DNA of 64,000 nucleotides from contig OY986438.1 of the NCBI GenBank assembly GCA_963920525.1, positions 195,198,962 through 195,262,961 of the forward strand, written 5' to 3'. A model generated the notes under the pieces. The model was not told the DNA's origin and made no database searches. It saw nothing but the letters and a program-made list of their open reading frames with translations. Position numbers and translations under genes: made by a program. This stretch comes from Dichetophora obliterata (taxonomy: Eukaryota > Arthropoda > Insecta > Diptera > Sciomyzidae). This document shows, piece after piece, positions 36,060 through 46,581 of this stretch. The first letter of the stretch is position 1, and each line of letters opens with the position of its first letter.

Positions 36060-36900
36060 AATATTGAAAAGTACAATTCCATTTAATTAAAAGTTTAAAA
36101 TTGAGAGTTTAAGGTTGATAGTTGAATATTGAAAATTAAAAGTTGAAAATTGAATGTTAAAAATTGAAAATTAAATATAGAAAAAGTAAAACTAAAAATT
36201 AAAACTTGATATTAAACATTTAACATTGAAACTAAACAATTTAAAATTAAAAATTTTAACATAAAATTTGAAACTGTAAACCTGAATTTAATTGAGAAAT
36301 GAAAATTAAAACATGAAAAATTAACATTGAAAAATCCATATTAGAAACTGCATACTGAAAATTGAAAATAAAAAATTTAATACTTAAAATTTTCTAAGCT
36401 AACAGATTTAAAAATAGAAGTTTAATGTTGAAACTGAAAATATATTTGTGCAAATAAAAAATAAAAAATTTCAAATTTCATATTAAAAATTGAAAACTAC
36501 TAAATGCAAATCAAAATTTATAATTCCAAATTTTATATTTTATATTAAAAGTTGAAAATTTTCAACTTTATTTTATTTAAAATTGAAAGTTGAAAATTTA
36601 AAGTTAATAGTTGAAAACGGAATATTAATACTAATATAAATAACATATTAATAATAATATAAATAATAATAACATAAATAAATAATATAAAATTTACAAT
36701 TAAAATTTAAAAAATGCAAATCAAAAGGCAAAACTCGAAATTTTAAATTCAATATTAAAAAATGAAAACGGAAAATTCAAAATTGATAACTCATATTTGA
36801 AAATATAAAATTCAAAATTCATATTTAAAAATTGAAAATTCAAAAATAAAAATTTAAAAACAAAAACTTTCTATGAAAAATTAAAAATTGAAGATAATAT
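36060..36900. repeat. Degenerate AT-rich array (TTGAAAATTAAA-type)
   Basis: Words such as TTGAAAATT, AAAGTTGAAAATTG and AAATTTAAAATT recur roughly every 10-12 bases for more than 800 bases. The array is too degenerate for a fixed unit. No coding capacity. Confidence 0.65.
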
Positions 36901-36904
36901 ATAC

Positions 36905-37690
36905 CGATTTGAACATTTTATAGTGAAAATCAGAAAAAGTTAATTACAAGGAGAAGATTTTCAGAAACTTTTATAATTCAACTTAAGACTGTGACAAACT
37001 TTAATAATTTCAGCGTCTCTTCAGCCCTCTTTACCTCTCTTTACCCTCCTACAGCTTTTAATTGCTCATTTCATTACCTCAACCCAACTCATTTCTTCTT
37101 TTACCTTTTGTATAGACTTTTCTGTTTCTTTTTGCATTATTATAATTTGTTACATGCCTTTAAGCTCTTCAAACTGTGTTTATTTTTCACAATGAAAGCT
37201 TTTCACCAGAACATCCGCTGTAAATAAAAAGAGCATCAGAAACAGAAGTGTTGTTGAAGGGTACTGCAAAAACAATAACACCTCACAAAAATCACAGACA
37301 AGAACGCGCTGTTAAATAAGAACTACATGCCTTGCAACATTTAAACCCTTTTTAAGCCCCTTCAAGCAAAACATCAATTTCGCAACAAAAAATTAAAATG
37401 AAAATAATTCAGCGCAATGCAAAGGACAAAAACAGGAAATACAGCAAAGCGTGCCTGCCATTGCGGCTTAACAGCTATTTGTTAAAAATAAATAGTCACC
37501 AATAAGCCCAAAAAAGAAATTAAACCAGAGCAACCTGAGTTGGTGCCTTCATACAAGCTTTTGTAATTGTGTACATCAAGTTGGTCATTTCTTATTTGCA
37601 GATGATGTGCTGCGCTGCCATACGAGGCACGTTCGATGAATATAAAAATCCAACTGTTGCCATTTGATTGACAAGCTTGACAGTAGATTG
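36905..37690. other. Spacer, no gene recognised
   Basis: A 78-codon plus-strand frame at 36991-37227 and a 111-codon minus-strand frame at 37482-37817 lack domain features; the second runs into the repeat at 37760. Confidence 0.35.
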
Positions 37691-37696
37691 ACAGTA

Positions 37697-38397
37697 GGTC
37701 TGTTTCCGTACTAACTTCAAGTAATTGTAATAGAATCGATAGTGGCATTTTACATGTCCCCGTAGGCCAGAAATCCCTTGACGAATAGTCGTCTGTGAAT
37801 CTGAAAAGAATTTTCACACCTAATTATGATTTACTTACGAATTTTCTTGCAATTTTCTCCTACCGGCATGTGGCCTCACGGTTTTCAGCGCACCAATCTG
37901 GCAACGCTGATTCATTATCAAACAAATATTCAAAAGTTAAAAACTTGTGCAAAGATATAATTGAATAAAATTTATAATAAAGGCAAAAAAAGACAATTCA
38001 TCTTGCTTTCGTGGACGAAATTTTCTTCAACTTTTTGTTGCAGAAATTACTTTCATATTTCTGATTTTATTTCGTTGCCACAATTTCCTTTGAATTTCCG
38101 TTTTTTGTTTTCTTGGCGATATTTACTACATATTTTACTCTTGCTTTCGTTGACGAAATTTCTTGTATTTTCCCTTCAAAGATTTATCGGCGAAAATTTG
38201 GTTACTTGTATTAAATTTTCCTGCACGAAGTTTCGTCGGCGATTGGGAATTTTCGTACATGAATCCTCCATGAATTCTTAAGTCTGAGGGAACTGAGGTT
38301 ATTCTTTTCTCACGAGCTTGAAAAATTTGTAAAATAACTTGAAGTTGTAAAACTTATAAGCAACTTCAAGTTACTGGAATCGAGTATGGAAACAGAG
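37697..38397. mobile_element. Inverted-repeat element containing a dispersed repeat
   Basis: GTCTGTTTCCGTACTAACTTC on the left is the diverged reverse complement of CGAGTATGGAAACAGAGC and AACTTCAAGTTACTGG on the right. Inside, 37760-37863 matches 62632-62735 closely (GGCCAGAAATCCCTTGACGA, GTCTGTGAATCTGAAAAG, AATTTTCACACC). The words CTTGCTTTCGTGGACGAAA, CTTGCTTTCGTTGACGAAA and ACGAAGTTTCGTCGGCG form a small internal repeat series. Confidence 0.55.
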
Positions 38398-38399
38398 CT

Positions 38400-39815
38400 A
38401 ATGTGTGCTTTTGTTGTTGAGAATATGGTAAATACTCAGAGGCTTAAAATGTCAACTGGTTTGATGGAGGTTTTCCGGTTGGTAAGCAAATTAAAAAAAA
38501 TTAGTAACCCATTTATAATTTCAAATTGTTTTCAGTGAAAACTGAAGTTTATTTTTACTTTAAAAGAGATTCATTTTTTTTTTGAGTAAGTACTTAAAAA
38601 AGATAAAAAACCGGAAGCAACATAAAAAGAAGGACAACATTTTTATGTAAGACATTATTTAAACCGTAACCTCTAATATTAATATGGTTTTGGGGCTGGA
38701 CTTTAAAATTCGTAAATGTGCTTACATTATACACAAAAAAAATTTTTGAGTAAATATTACTTATAACTGCGTCATCCTACGAATTTTACTCGTGGTCTTC
38801 AGCCACGAATAGGATTCATAGAATATATTTATGTACGGAATATTGCTCTGTTTTTCAGAAATTGACAGTGAGGATGACTTTGCAGAAAGTGAAACCTCAA
38901 ACACGTTTAACTTCTCTGAAAAATCCTAAAGTAAAATATACTTAAGTTTCACAAAAATTAGTACAACGATTTCAAAGTTTGCAAATTAGTTTAAATCTTA
39001 GAATTTTATTAAATAAAAACTGAAAATTTTGTACACCTTCCATACAAAGTGACCTCATCATCATAGTAAAACCTTTAGAAATTAACAAAAATTATAATAT
39101 TTACACTTGATATTTTGCCCATAAGCTTTGATAAATGAAACTATCTCTGTATTTCAAATGTGAAATTTTTGGATAAAAACTAGGACCTATTAAAGAGTCA
39201 TCATCAAAATAATACAACATTCTAGACTACGAATAAACTAAACTACGGCCAAGGTTGAATTTTAGCTTCAGTCCAGTAAAAGATATTTCGTTGCTAGTTC
39301 CTTTTCATTTTTCCTTTATTAAACTCCCTCCATTTCCTTAGCATTTTTTGACTTGTTATAAATTAACTATTTTGCCGCTAAACAGCTAAATGTTAACAAT
39401 TAAAACAGCTGTTCAATCCCAAATGAAAAACAAAACAGGCTGGCTGATGGAAGGAATGTGGAAGGTTATAATTTTAATGCTGAGCTTAGAAGTCTACTTT
39501 TTGAAAATTTAAAAACTTCCTCCTTATTTCTAAATGAGGTTCATTAGCAAAAGTATCATGTTTGCTAATGCAAAATTTGGGTAAATTTTAAAGGACAACA
39601 ACTTCAATATTTTCATGATTATTGAAATTCGCCGAATCACAACTATTCAACAATTTGAACTTGTGCACGATCACACAAGTTGACGAAAAAACTAATAGTA
39701 AATTTGATTTCTAGAGCTGCGAACGAAAAGTTTTCTATTGATGTTCTCATTTGAAAAGCTAAGTTCGAAGCATAAAATTTTGAACAGTGAGCGAAGTACT
39801 CATATACTATACTGA
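38400..39815. other. Spacer with part of a TTCGTA-type element
   Basis: 38745-38822 is the reverse complement of the right end of the 63.0-63.7 kb element; shared words include CCTACGAATTTTACTCGTGG and CGAATAGGATTC. Otherwise AT-rich without coding similarity. Confidence 0.45.
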
Positions 39816-39990
39816 TATAGAGCCCGAACAAAACTAAAGCGGATGACGTACACGTCCAGAATTGGAGCGGTGGCGGTTGTCGAATCACGGTTGCATTTTA
39901 TTTGGGAATGATACAAACTATTTTAAGTATATTTTGCTTTGAATTCTCATGAATGCAACACAAGCACGAAAACAGAATGTCAGATCATAA

Positions 39991-40506
39991 GGGCTGTTCA
40001 CATTTCAAACCGCTCATCAAATCATTTGTCAAATCGTTTGACCACAGAAGTGTTCTGACTCTTCAAATTTTTCGTCAAATTTCATTTTATCTTGAACACC
40101 GAAGTAAGCACATCGCGATGACGGATAAATTTTAATACCTTTTGTTATTAAAATCGTATTGGAAGAAGAAGAAATTATTTTATAAATTATTATAAATTGT
40201 TTGCAACAGTTATGTATTATTATTTTGTTATTATTTTCTTCCCTTCTTTTGCCGCGATGTGCACAGGTTAAAAACTTTTTGAACTGACAAAATCGTACTA
40301 CACGATTTGACGAGTGTTCACACTGGTCAAATCGTTCGTCAAATCGGCAGAAAAATCAAAAAATTTTGATTTTCATCAAACGATTTGACCAACACTGTGA
40401 ACACTCATCAAATCGCCATCAAATCCATACAAATTCTGTTGGTCAAATCAATTGTCAAATCATTTGATGATCGATTTGATGAGCGGTTTGAAATGTGAAC
40501 AGCCCT
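39991..40506. mobile_element. Foldback element with TCAAATCGTTTGAC motifs
   Basis: Ends GGGCTGTTCACATTTCAAAC and GTTTGAAATGTGAACAGCCC are exact reverse complements, and the match continues inward past CGCTCATCAAATCATTTG. The word TCAAATCG or its complement CGATTTGA occurs about ten times on both sides of the core. The flanking 8-mers GATCATAA and TATAGTAA match at only five positions, so the duplication is uncertain. Ends resemble those of the element at 49770-50233 (GGGCTGTGCGA). Confidence 0.7.
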
Positions 40507-40540
40507 ATAGTAAAAACTAAGAAAATAACACTGAACGTAC

Positions 40541-40755
40541 CATGGTAGAACTAGTAAAGGTATATGCATTTCAGACTGCTCTCTTTTTGTCATAGCCAGA
40601 ATTGTCAAACTCAAGCATTTTGCTATTCTTGCCTATTTTTGCTTTCTTATCGCATTCTCATCGTTTTCAGTTTTTGTCTGAGCTGTCAACTTCGTTTTGA
40701 CAGTGCCGGCAGTCTGTCTCTCTGAAATGCATCTACCTTCTATAATTCTACTATG
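40541..40755. mobile_element. hAT-type MITE with perfect 8-bp duplication
   Basis: Left end CATGGTAGAACTAGTAAAGG and right end CTTCTATAATTCTACTATG are inverted repeats. Identical GAACGTAC flanks it at 40533-40540 and 40756-40763. Further inside, ATGCATTTCAGA pairs with TCTGAAATGCAT. At 215 bases it is non-autonomous. Confidence 0.85.
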
Positions 40756-40984
40756 GAACGTACCTAATCTTTAGCAAAAATATGGCAACATTTAAGTCAC
40801 TCAGAGAGAGAGATTCGCCACCCGTCAGAGAGAAATTAGAGCACATTCTATTCTGGCGTTTTGCCGTCGCGCATTTCTATGGCGTTTTCATTTTTGGCGG
40901 TTGCATATATTTTCATGTATTTGGTTGCACGGCGAATCCGACAACCGACATCTGCTTTGGTTCTGTTCGGGCTCTGATGCTGTA

Positions 40985-41585
40985 AAGACCTATGTCGAAA
41001 ATTTTATGTACACTCTTAAAAAACCAACTTTTTGGTTTACAGACTCATAATTCTTATGCATATATTTTTTATTATTTTTTTATATTATTAAGTTTTAATA
41101 TAATTCATAGATATTGCCCATTAAGATTCTTTGCATTATTTCTTCATATTATTTGTATTCATTAATTTTTTTATACTTATTTTTTTGAGGTTTTGATTAT
41201 AATTTTAATGATTCGTATATATTAGGATTAAATATTAAAACAAAAACAAAACACCTAAAAAAGATTTATGTTGTGCAGAGAACCTTTCTTACGAAGCAGA
41301 ATGTGTAATTTGCCACTGCAAGCTAATATAATTTACTAATATAATTTATTTAATTAAAAGAAAATGCTAGAGCAATAATGACATAGAAGAAATAGTGAAC
41401 CATACCAATGACTAAAAATAAAAAATTAGCACATATTACAGTATAAACACACAAACTTGCAAATCTAGAGAATTGCGACAACTATTTCGCTCAGTGTGCG
41501 CTATTCGAGAGCGCACCAATACTAACAAAACAAAATAAAATGTGACTGTGTTAGAATGCCCAGCCCTGGTATAAATACAAGATAT
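40985..41585. other. Spacer ending in an orphan hAT-like terminus
   Basis: AT-rich with no gene. At 41556-41569 AATGCCCAGCCCTG reads like the right end of a hAT element (CAGGGCTGGGCATT on the other strand), but I found no left partner upstream. Confidence 0.4.
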
Positions 41586-41702
41586 AGTATATACCAGTGG
41601 TCCCCATTTAATAACTCGCGAACTCGAGTTCGAAATCGAACATTACACCGACACGATCACGCATACGAAGTTCTCTTATTTAGTTGGCGCAAGGCTCATT
41701 TA

Positions 41703-44700
41703 CAGTGTGGCCATTTTCAGGCTAGATTTAGCTTGTTTTTTGGCGGTTTAGCCAGTAAATTTACGATTTAGCTTCATGGCTTTTTTTTAGCCTTTTTTCC
41801 TTTTGAAAACAGCTTTTTTTGGCTTTTTTGACGAAGAGTCAAAAACGTAGCCTTACATAAAAAAGTTACAATTTTTTCATACAAAAATAGCAATTTTGTC
41901 GGCTTCGCTCAATCTGTTTGGGGCATAATAATTGTGCTGATTTAATGCAAAACTGCAAAGCAGAAATAAAGATTTATGAAAATTTACAACTGGCAATACG
42001 GAGTTTCTTACACGCCATATTTTCGTTTCAATTAGCGCAGCAAGACGGCGAATTTTTCGTGGAATTCTGATAGAAGAAAATGGAAAAGTAAGTCTATTTA
42101 ATTTGCATGTTAAAAATGTTATTACTTTTACGTGGTCTATTTTAGGTATTTAAAAAAATTAACTAAAACGCTATCGGAACATGACAGGGGAGTGAACTTA
42201 AATGAAAACATCAACGAAAGTGCAGCTTCTTGTGAAGATATAAACAGTGAAGCATCGAGCGTTAGCAAAAGAAGCAGGTATATAATAATATTAACACTTT
42301 TTTTAGTTACGTTAATAGTTATAAAATTGCAAATTATAGAAATGCGCTGCAAAAAACTATGCACAATTCTCCAAAAGAGGTTCGCAGTCAAGACTCAACT
42401 TGTGCAGTTGAATGTATGGATGAAACGGATAGTGACCCTAGCTCTGCAAGTGATTCGGATGATGCACTATCACTGTCCGAGAATGAAGAACTATATGAAA
42501 AAAAGAAAAAAATGTAGGTATTTATTTTCTTCATTTGCACATATACTTATTATTAAAAAATGCCCATTTTAGTAAATACAAGCAAAAGGTACGAAGAAAT
42601 TGGCTTAGTGATAAACGGTTCCAGAAGTGGCTGATAAATAATGACGATCATCTGACATGCAAATATTGTCTCTGTAAAGTGCAAACAAAGCTTTCCGGTA
42701 TTATTGCACACTCTAAGACGAAAAAACATATTGAGGTTATAGCACCTTTTAATACCGGGGTACAGCCTGCTGTTACCTTCGTGCCGGTAAGAACATAAAC
42801 AGATATAAAGCGTGCCAGTTTGCGACATGCAATTTATGTGGCATGCCATACCACAATACGTTCTGTCGATCACTTATCCATGCTGCAGAAGAAAACATTT
42901 TCAGATAGCATTATCGCTCGAGATCTAAAACTAGGAAGATCTAAATGTAGCGCACTTATAAAAAATATTCTGTCACCTTATTTTACTACACAATTGATTT
43001 CCGATATTAGAAACAGTCCTTACAGTCTAATAATAGACGAGTCTACTGAAGTTTCTGTAAAAAAACAACTTGGAATCGTAATACGATACCATAGTAAAAG
43101 TCGACAACAAATTGTAAACACTTTTTTAAAATTGGTAGAATTAGAAGATTCTACTGCGGAGGGAATTGTTAACGTAATTTTTACAATACTTGAAGAATTT
43201 AAATTAAGTACAGATAATTTTAAAGGGCTAGGGACAAATAACGCCAGCACTATGGTTGGCGAAAATAAAGGAGCAATTGCGCTTTTAAAACAAAAAACCC
43301 AAACATTATATTGGTTCCATGCGTGTGTCACTCTGTTCAATTGGCTGTATCCAGTGCTTCTAAATGCATTCCGAGCGAAGTCGAATATTTAATTTCCGAA
43401 AGCTACAACTGGTTTGCAAAGTCCCCATCCAGACAAAATAACTATAAACAAACGTTTTCTTTGATAAATGACGACCATGAGCCACTCAAGTTAGTTAGGG
43501 CATGTGACACTCTGTGGTTGTCAATTGAAACAGCCGTCAAGCGAATAGCCGATCAGTGGATCGAGTTAAAAACTTATTTTTGTATTGTTTCCTTAAATGA
43601 GCGGTGTCACAAAGCCAAACACTTAAGTGATTTGTATAAGGACTGCAATTTAGCGTACCTTTTGTTTTTGAAACCAGTCTTGCATGATGTTCAAAAAGTA
43701 AACAAGGCCTTTGAAAGCAACTCAGCCGACCCGACAAAACTTTTTTCTGATTTAAAATCATTGATCGATAACTTATGTTATCAGATTGTGTCACGTTGCG
43801 AGGCTTTTGACCCTTTATCGTCTCGAATAGAACCTTATTTAATAAACAATCCGAATTTTTCCTGCATTTTTGAAGAACACATGAAAGCAAAGAAAAATTA
43901 TGGAACAATTAGTGAAGATGACGAAAATACAATCCGCGAAAAATTTCAAAGATTCCTATTAAAACTAATTCAACAGTTACGACAACGCTTGCCAAGCAAT
44001 ATAGACACACTTCGAAAGATAGATTTTTTTTTCTATTGAAAATTCACTTAATGTAGTTAAGCCAAATATATTTTCTCATATTGATAACGAAAAGCCAAAA
44101 TATACCGCAGACGAAATAACTTTGATTGAACTTCAATGGCGAAAACTATTAACACATAATTGGATAAATCTGTCTTCTACAATTGAGTTTTGGGTAGAAG
44201 TGAAGCATTTTAAAAACTCTTTGCAAGAAAATCCTTTTTCTGAGCTGGTTGATTTGGTTTTCAGTTTCTTAGTCTTACCGCTTAGCAACGCTGAAGTGGA
44301 AAGAATTTTCAGTGCTATGAAAATTGTAAAAACTAAGCAAAGAAATCGAATCAAAATTTAAATGCTTCACTCGTTGCTCAACATTCGATGTTCATTAAAA
44401 AAGTTACAAAAATGTTGCCATGACTTTGAAATTACTAATGAACTTATACATTTGTTAAATTCACGTAGTGCTTATGCAAGCTGTAGTTCATCCGATTCAT
44501 CTGATGAAGAGGAAATTATTATATCTGAGATATAATCTATAGTATAATAAGAGGATTAATCAAAGTTGCTAACGCGACAATGATGATTTTTTTAATCTAG
44601 TCGTATTGAATTATAAAGGCTGATTTAACTACACTTATACGTTGTTTTGTTTATCTTTTGTAAAGAACTACAAGTTTCATTTATTTTATATATTTATTTT

Positions 44701-44902
44701 TAAACTTCTCACCAATTTGTACCTTTGATATGTATGTACCTATACTATGAATAAATGTTATGTTAAAAATGAAACAAAAATCTTAAAATTGTATTAAAAA
44801 AATCTGGATTTTTTTTAGCTTGTTTTTTCAAGCCATTTAGCTAGTTTTGACTTTTTTTTTGGCCGGTTTAGCTTTCTTTTTTTTAAGCTCGTGGCCACAC
44901 TG
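41703..44902 (+). mobile_element. hAT transposon with four-exon transposase gene
   Basis: Ends CAGTGTGGCCA and TGGCCACACTG are perfect 11-base inverted repeats. Flanking 8-mers CTCATTTA (41695-41702) and CTTATTTA (44903-44910) differ at one position. Subterminal regions on both sides are rich in TTTAGCTT and GGCTTTTTT words, as in hAT transposase binding regions. Length 3200 bases. The transposase gene inside carries two stops and two frameshifts, so the copy cannot supply its own enzyme, though its ends look mobilisable. Confidence 0.88.
42080..44535 (+). pseudogene. hAT-family transposase, four exons, inactivated
   Basis: Exons read by eye: 42080-42087, 42146-42277, 42340-42513 and 42573-44535, with GT-AG introns of 58, 62 and 59 bases. 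The product starts MEKYLKKLTKTLSEHDRG, followed by an acidic Asp/Ser-rich stretch. A BED-like zinc finger comes next, with CKYCLCKV and HSKTKKH (near 42655-42735). The catalytic core begins around SLIIDESTEVSVKKQLGI. The C-terminal hAT dimerisation block is LPLSNAEVERIFSAMK (near 44275-44325), and the end is acidic and Ser-rich. Lesions: TAA at 42796-42798, a one-base loss near 43308, a frame change in a nine-T run near 44024-44032, and TAA at 44359-44361. Codon frames rejoin cleanly around each lesion, so decay is recent. The family within hAT is not assigned. Confidence 0.85.
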
Positions 44903-45066
44903 CTTATTTATAAGGTTGTGACACTTGAGAGAAATGCACTCTTTTTCCGCCTTTGCTTGAGCTGTCACTGTTCGTTTCTTTGTTCTATGCATTATTTTTC
45001 TTGATTTATTTTCATCCATTCTGACAGTTCGACCGAGCTCGCTCTCAAGTGGCACAACCTTATAAA
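44903..45066. repeat. Inverted repeat next to the hAT, about 24-bp arms
   Basis: TTATAAGGTTGTGACACTTG (44906 on) pairs with CAAGTGGCACAACCTTATAA (to about 45064). The next bases AATGAGGC match, inverted, the GCTCATT that precedes the hAT at 41694-41700. The hAT therefore interrupted the left arm of this inverted repeat. Confidence 0.6.
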
Positions 45067-46581
45067 TGAGGCTTGAGTTGGCGCTTAGACTTCAAACGAA
45101 AACGTTCCCGCCGCTTGATCAGCTTATCCACTGTACAAAATTAAATTGGAATATGATTTTTTTATTTGTATAAAATTTTTAAGGACTGCTATAAGGCTTG
45201 GTTTGCCATAGCACAGGGGCACATTGGAATTTTTTTTTTAAAGGCACTATAGAAATATGGATCCTCAATATTCGGTTGTGGAAAATAAATAACGTAATGC
45301 GTTAGTTCTTAAAGTAGAGAAAGAATACCTTGAAAAATTTATTCAGGACTCATTGGAATGTAAAATTTCACAAACTGATACAAAATAAAAAAGGCTTCCC
45401 ATTTTTGTTTTTTTATAATAATAAAATACTAAAATAGTTTTTTTATAATATTAATACAATTCCTGCTTTATAGCTGCACAACAATTTGTGTCAGTGCAGA
45501 GAGTGAGAGAGCTACTAACATAAGCACAAAATTCGAAAATTGTAGTAGTATGTGTTTAGGGACCACTGCTATATACCAACGGTGGGCAAATGTGGCTCAT
45601 TGAGCCTTGATATTTAAAATTATATAAAAAAAAAAATTAAAAATTTTTATTTCTGTCAAATTCAACGCAATTTCATGTTGTTCTATCGTTCTTGGACCAA
45701 CGATTTGAAGAAAAATTTGATAATGCGAAACCTGTTTTTGTTTATTGGACGTTCTCTTTAGTTATGTTGTTTAGTTTAGCTTAGATTGGAGAGATGTCAC
45801 ACAAAAGTTGAGCTAAATGTCAAAGTCAGCTGTTCTAGTTGTAGTTTTTCTAGTTGTTTCTTTTGCGAACGACTTTAATCAGTACAGAACCAAGTTTTCA
45901 AATGACTGGCCAAAGATTTGTTTAAATCTATTTTTTATTTTGTTATGTTATTAAGTTAAAGAACTTGAAATTAATTACTTCTTTTTTTGTTATTATTGTG
46001 TGAAAAAAAGATGGGTGCATATCGCACTCTATAAACAAAAAATACCACACTCTAAATTTTTAGGAGAAACAAAACAATTTTGTTTTTCAAGGGACTCCTC
46101 CTTTCAAGGGACTCCACACGAAACAAATAGACATATTTTTTTTATTATTAAAGAGATTTTTTTATTATTAGTGATTTAAGTGATCTTTGAAAGGCCCTTC
46201 TTAAAAAAGCTTCTTATCTAAATTTTTAATAAAGCATTTTTAAGCTTGAAGTTTTAAGTTTAAAGCCGATAAAATTTTTAAATTTCTGATTCTTTGATGC
46301 AAAATTTAAGAAAAATAAAATAAAAATTGTTTTCTTTAATCATCAATAATTTTAAGTTTATGAAGCAATACGAGTGCTCCTAATTCAAAGTTTGATGATT
46401 CAGACCGAATAAATGGCTAAGCCGATTCGGACTAAAACTAACAAACCTAGAAACAATAAGACTTTTAGGTAATAGTTGCAAAAAAGGGGTTGGTTTTTTA
46501 AAACACACGAAAAAAATATTTTTTTCACTTTTTCCAAACTGAAATCAAGAATTAAAAATTAAAAATCAAAAACCAATCAAT

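Larger units (their letters stand above)
39818..40977. repeat. Outer inverted-repeat element holding two younger ones
   Basis: AGAGCCCGAACAAAACTAAAG (39819 on) is the reverse complement, with few changes, of CTTTGGTTCTGTTCGGGCTCT (to about 40976). Similarity continues inward to GGTTGTCGAATCACGGTTGC on the left. Between the arms lie the elements at 39991-40506 and 40541-40755. No target duplication was resolved. Confidence 0.55.
41595..45568. mobile_element. hAT-type element (outer) interrupted by a second hAT
   Basis: Ends CAGTGGTCCC and GGGACCACTG are perfect 10-base inverted repeats. Flanking 8-mers GTATATAC (41587-41594) and CTATATAC (45569-45576) differ at one position. Subtracting the 3.2-kb insertion at 41703-44902 leaves roughly 0.77 kb of non-coding sequence, so this is a non-autonomous hAT. 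It contains an inverted pair (41680-41702 / 44903-44930 against 45030-45075) that the inner element interrupted. Confidence 0.7.

Noticed and set aside
36991..37227. A 78-codon plus-strand frame
   Set aside because: Phe/Tyr/Leu-rich composition from a pyrimidine-rich strand; no recognisable feature.
42132..42572. A 146-codon frame as the N-terminus of the hAT transposase
   Set aside because: It reads through two GT-AG introns; splicing gives a better protein starting at 42080.
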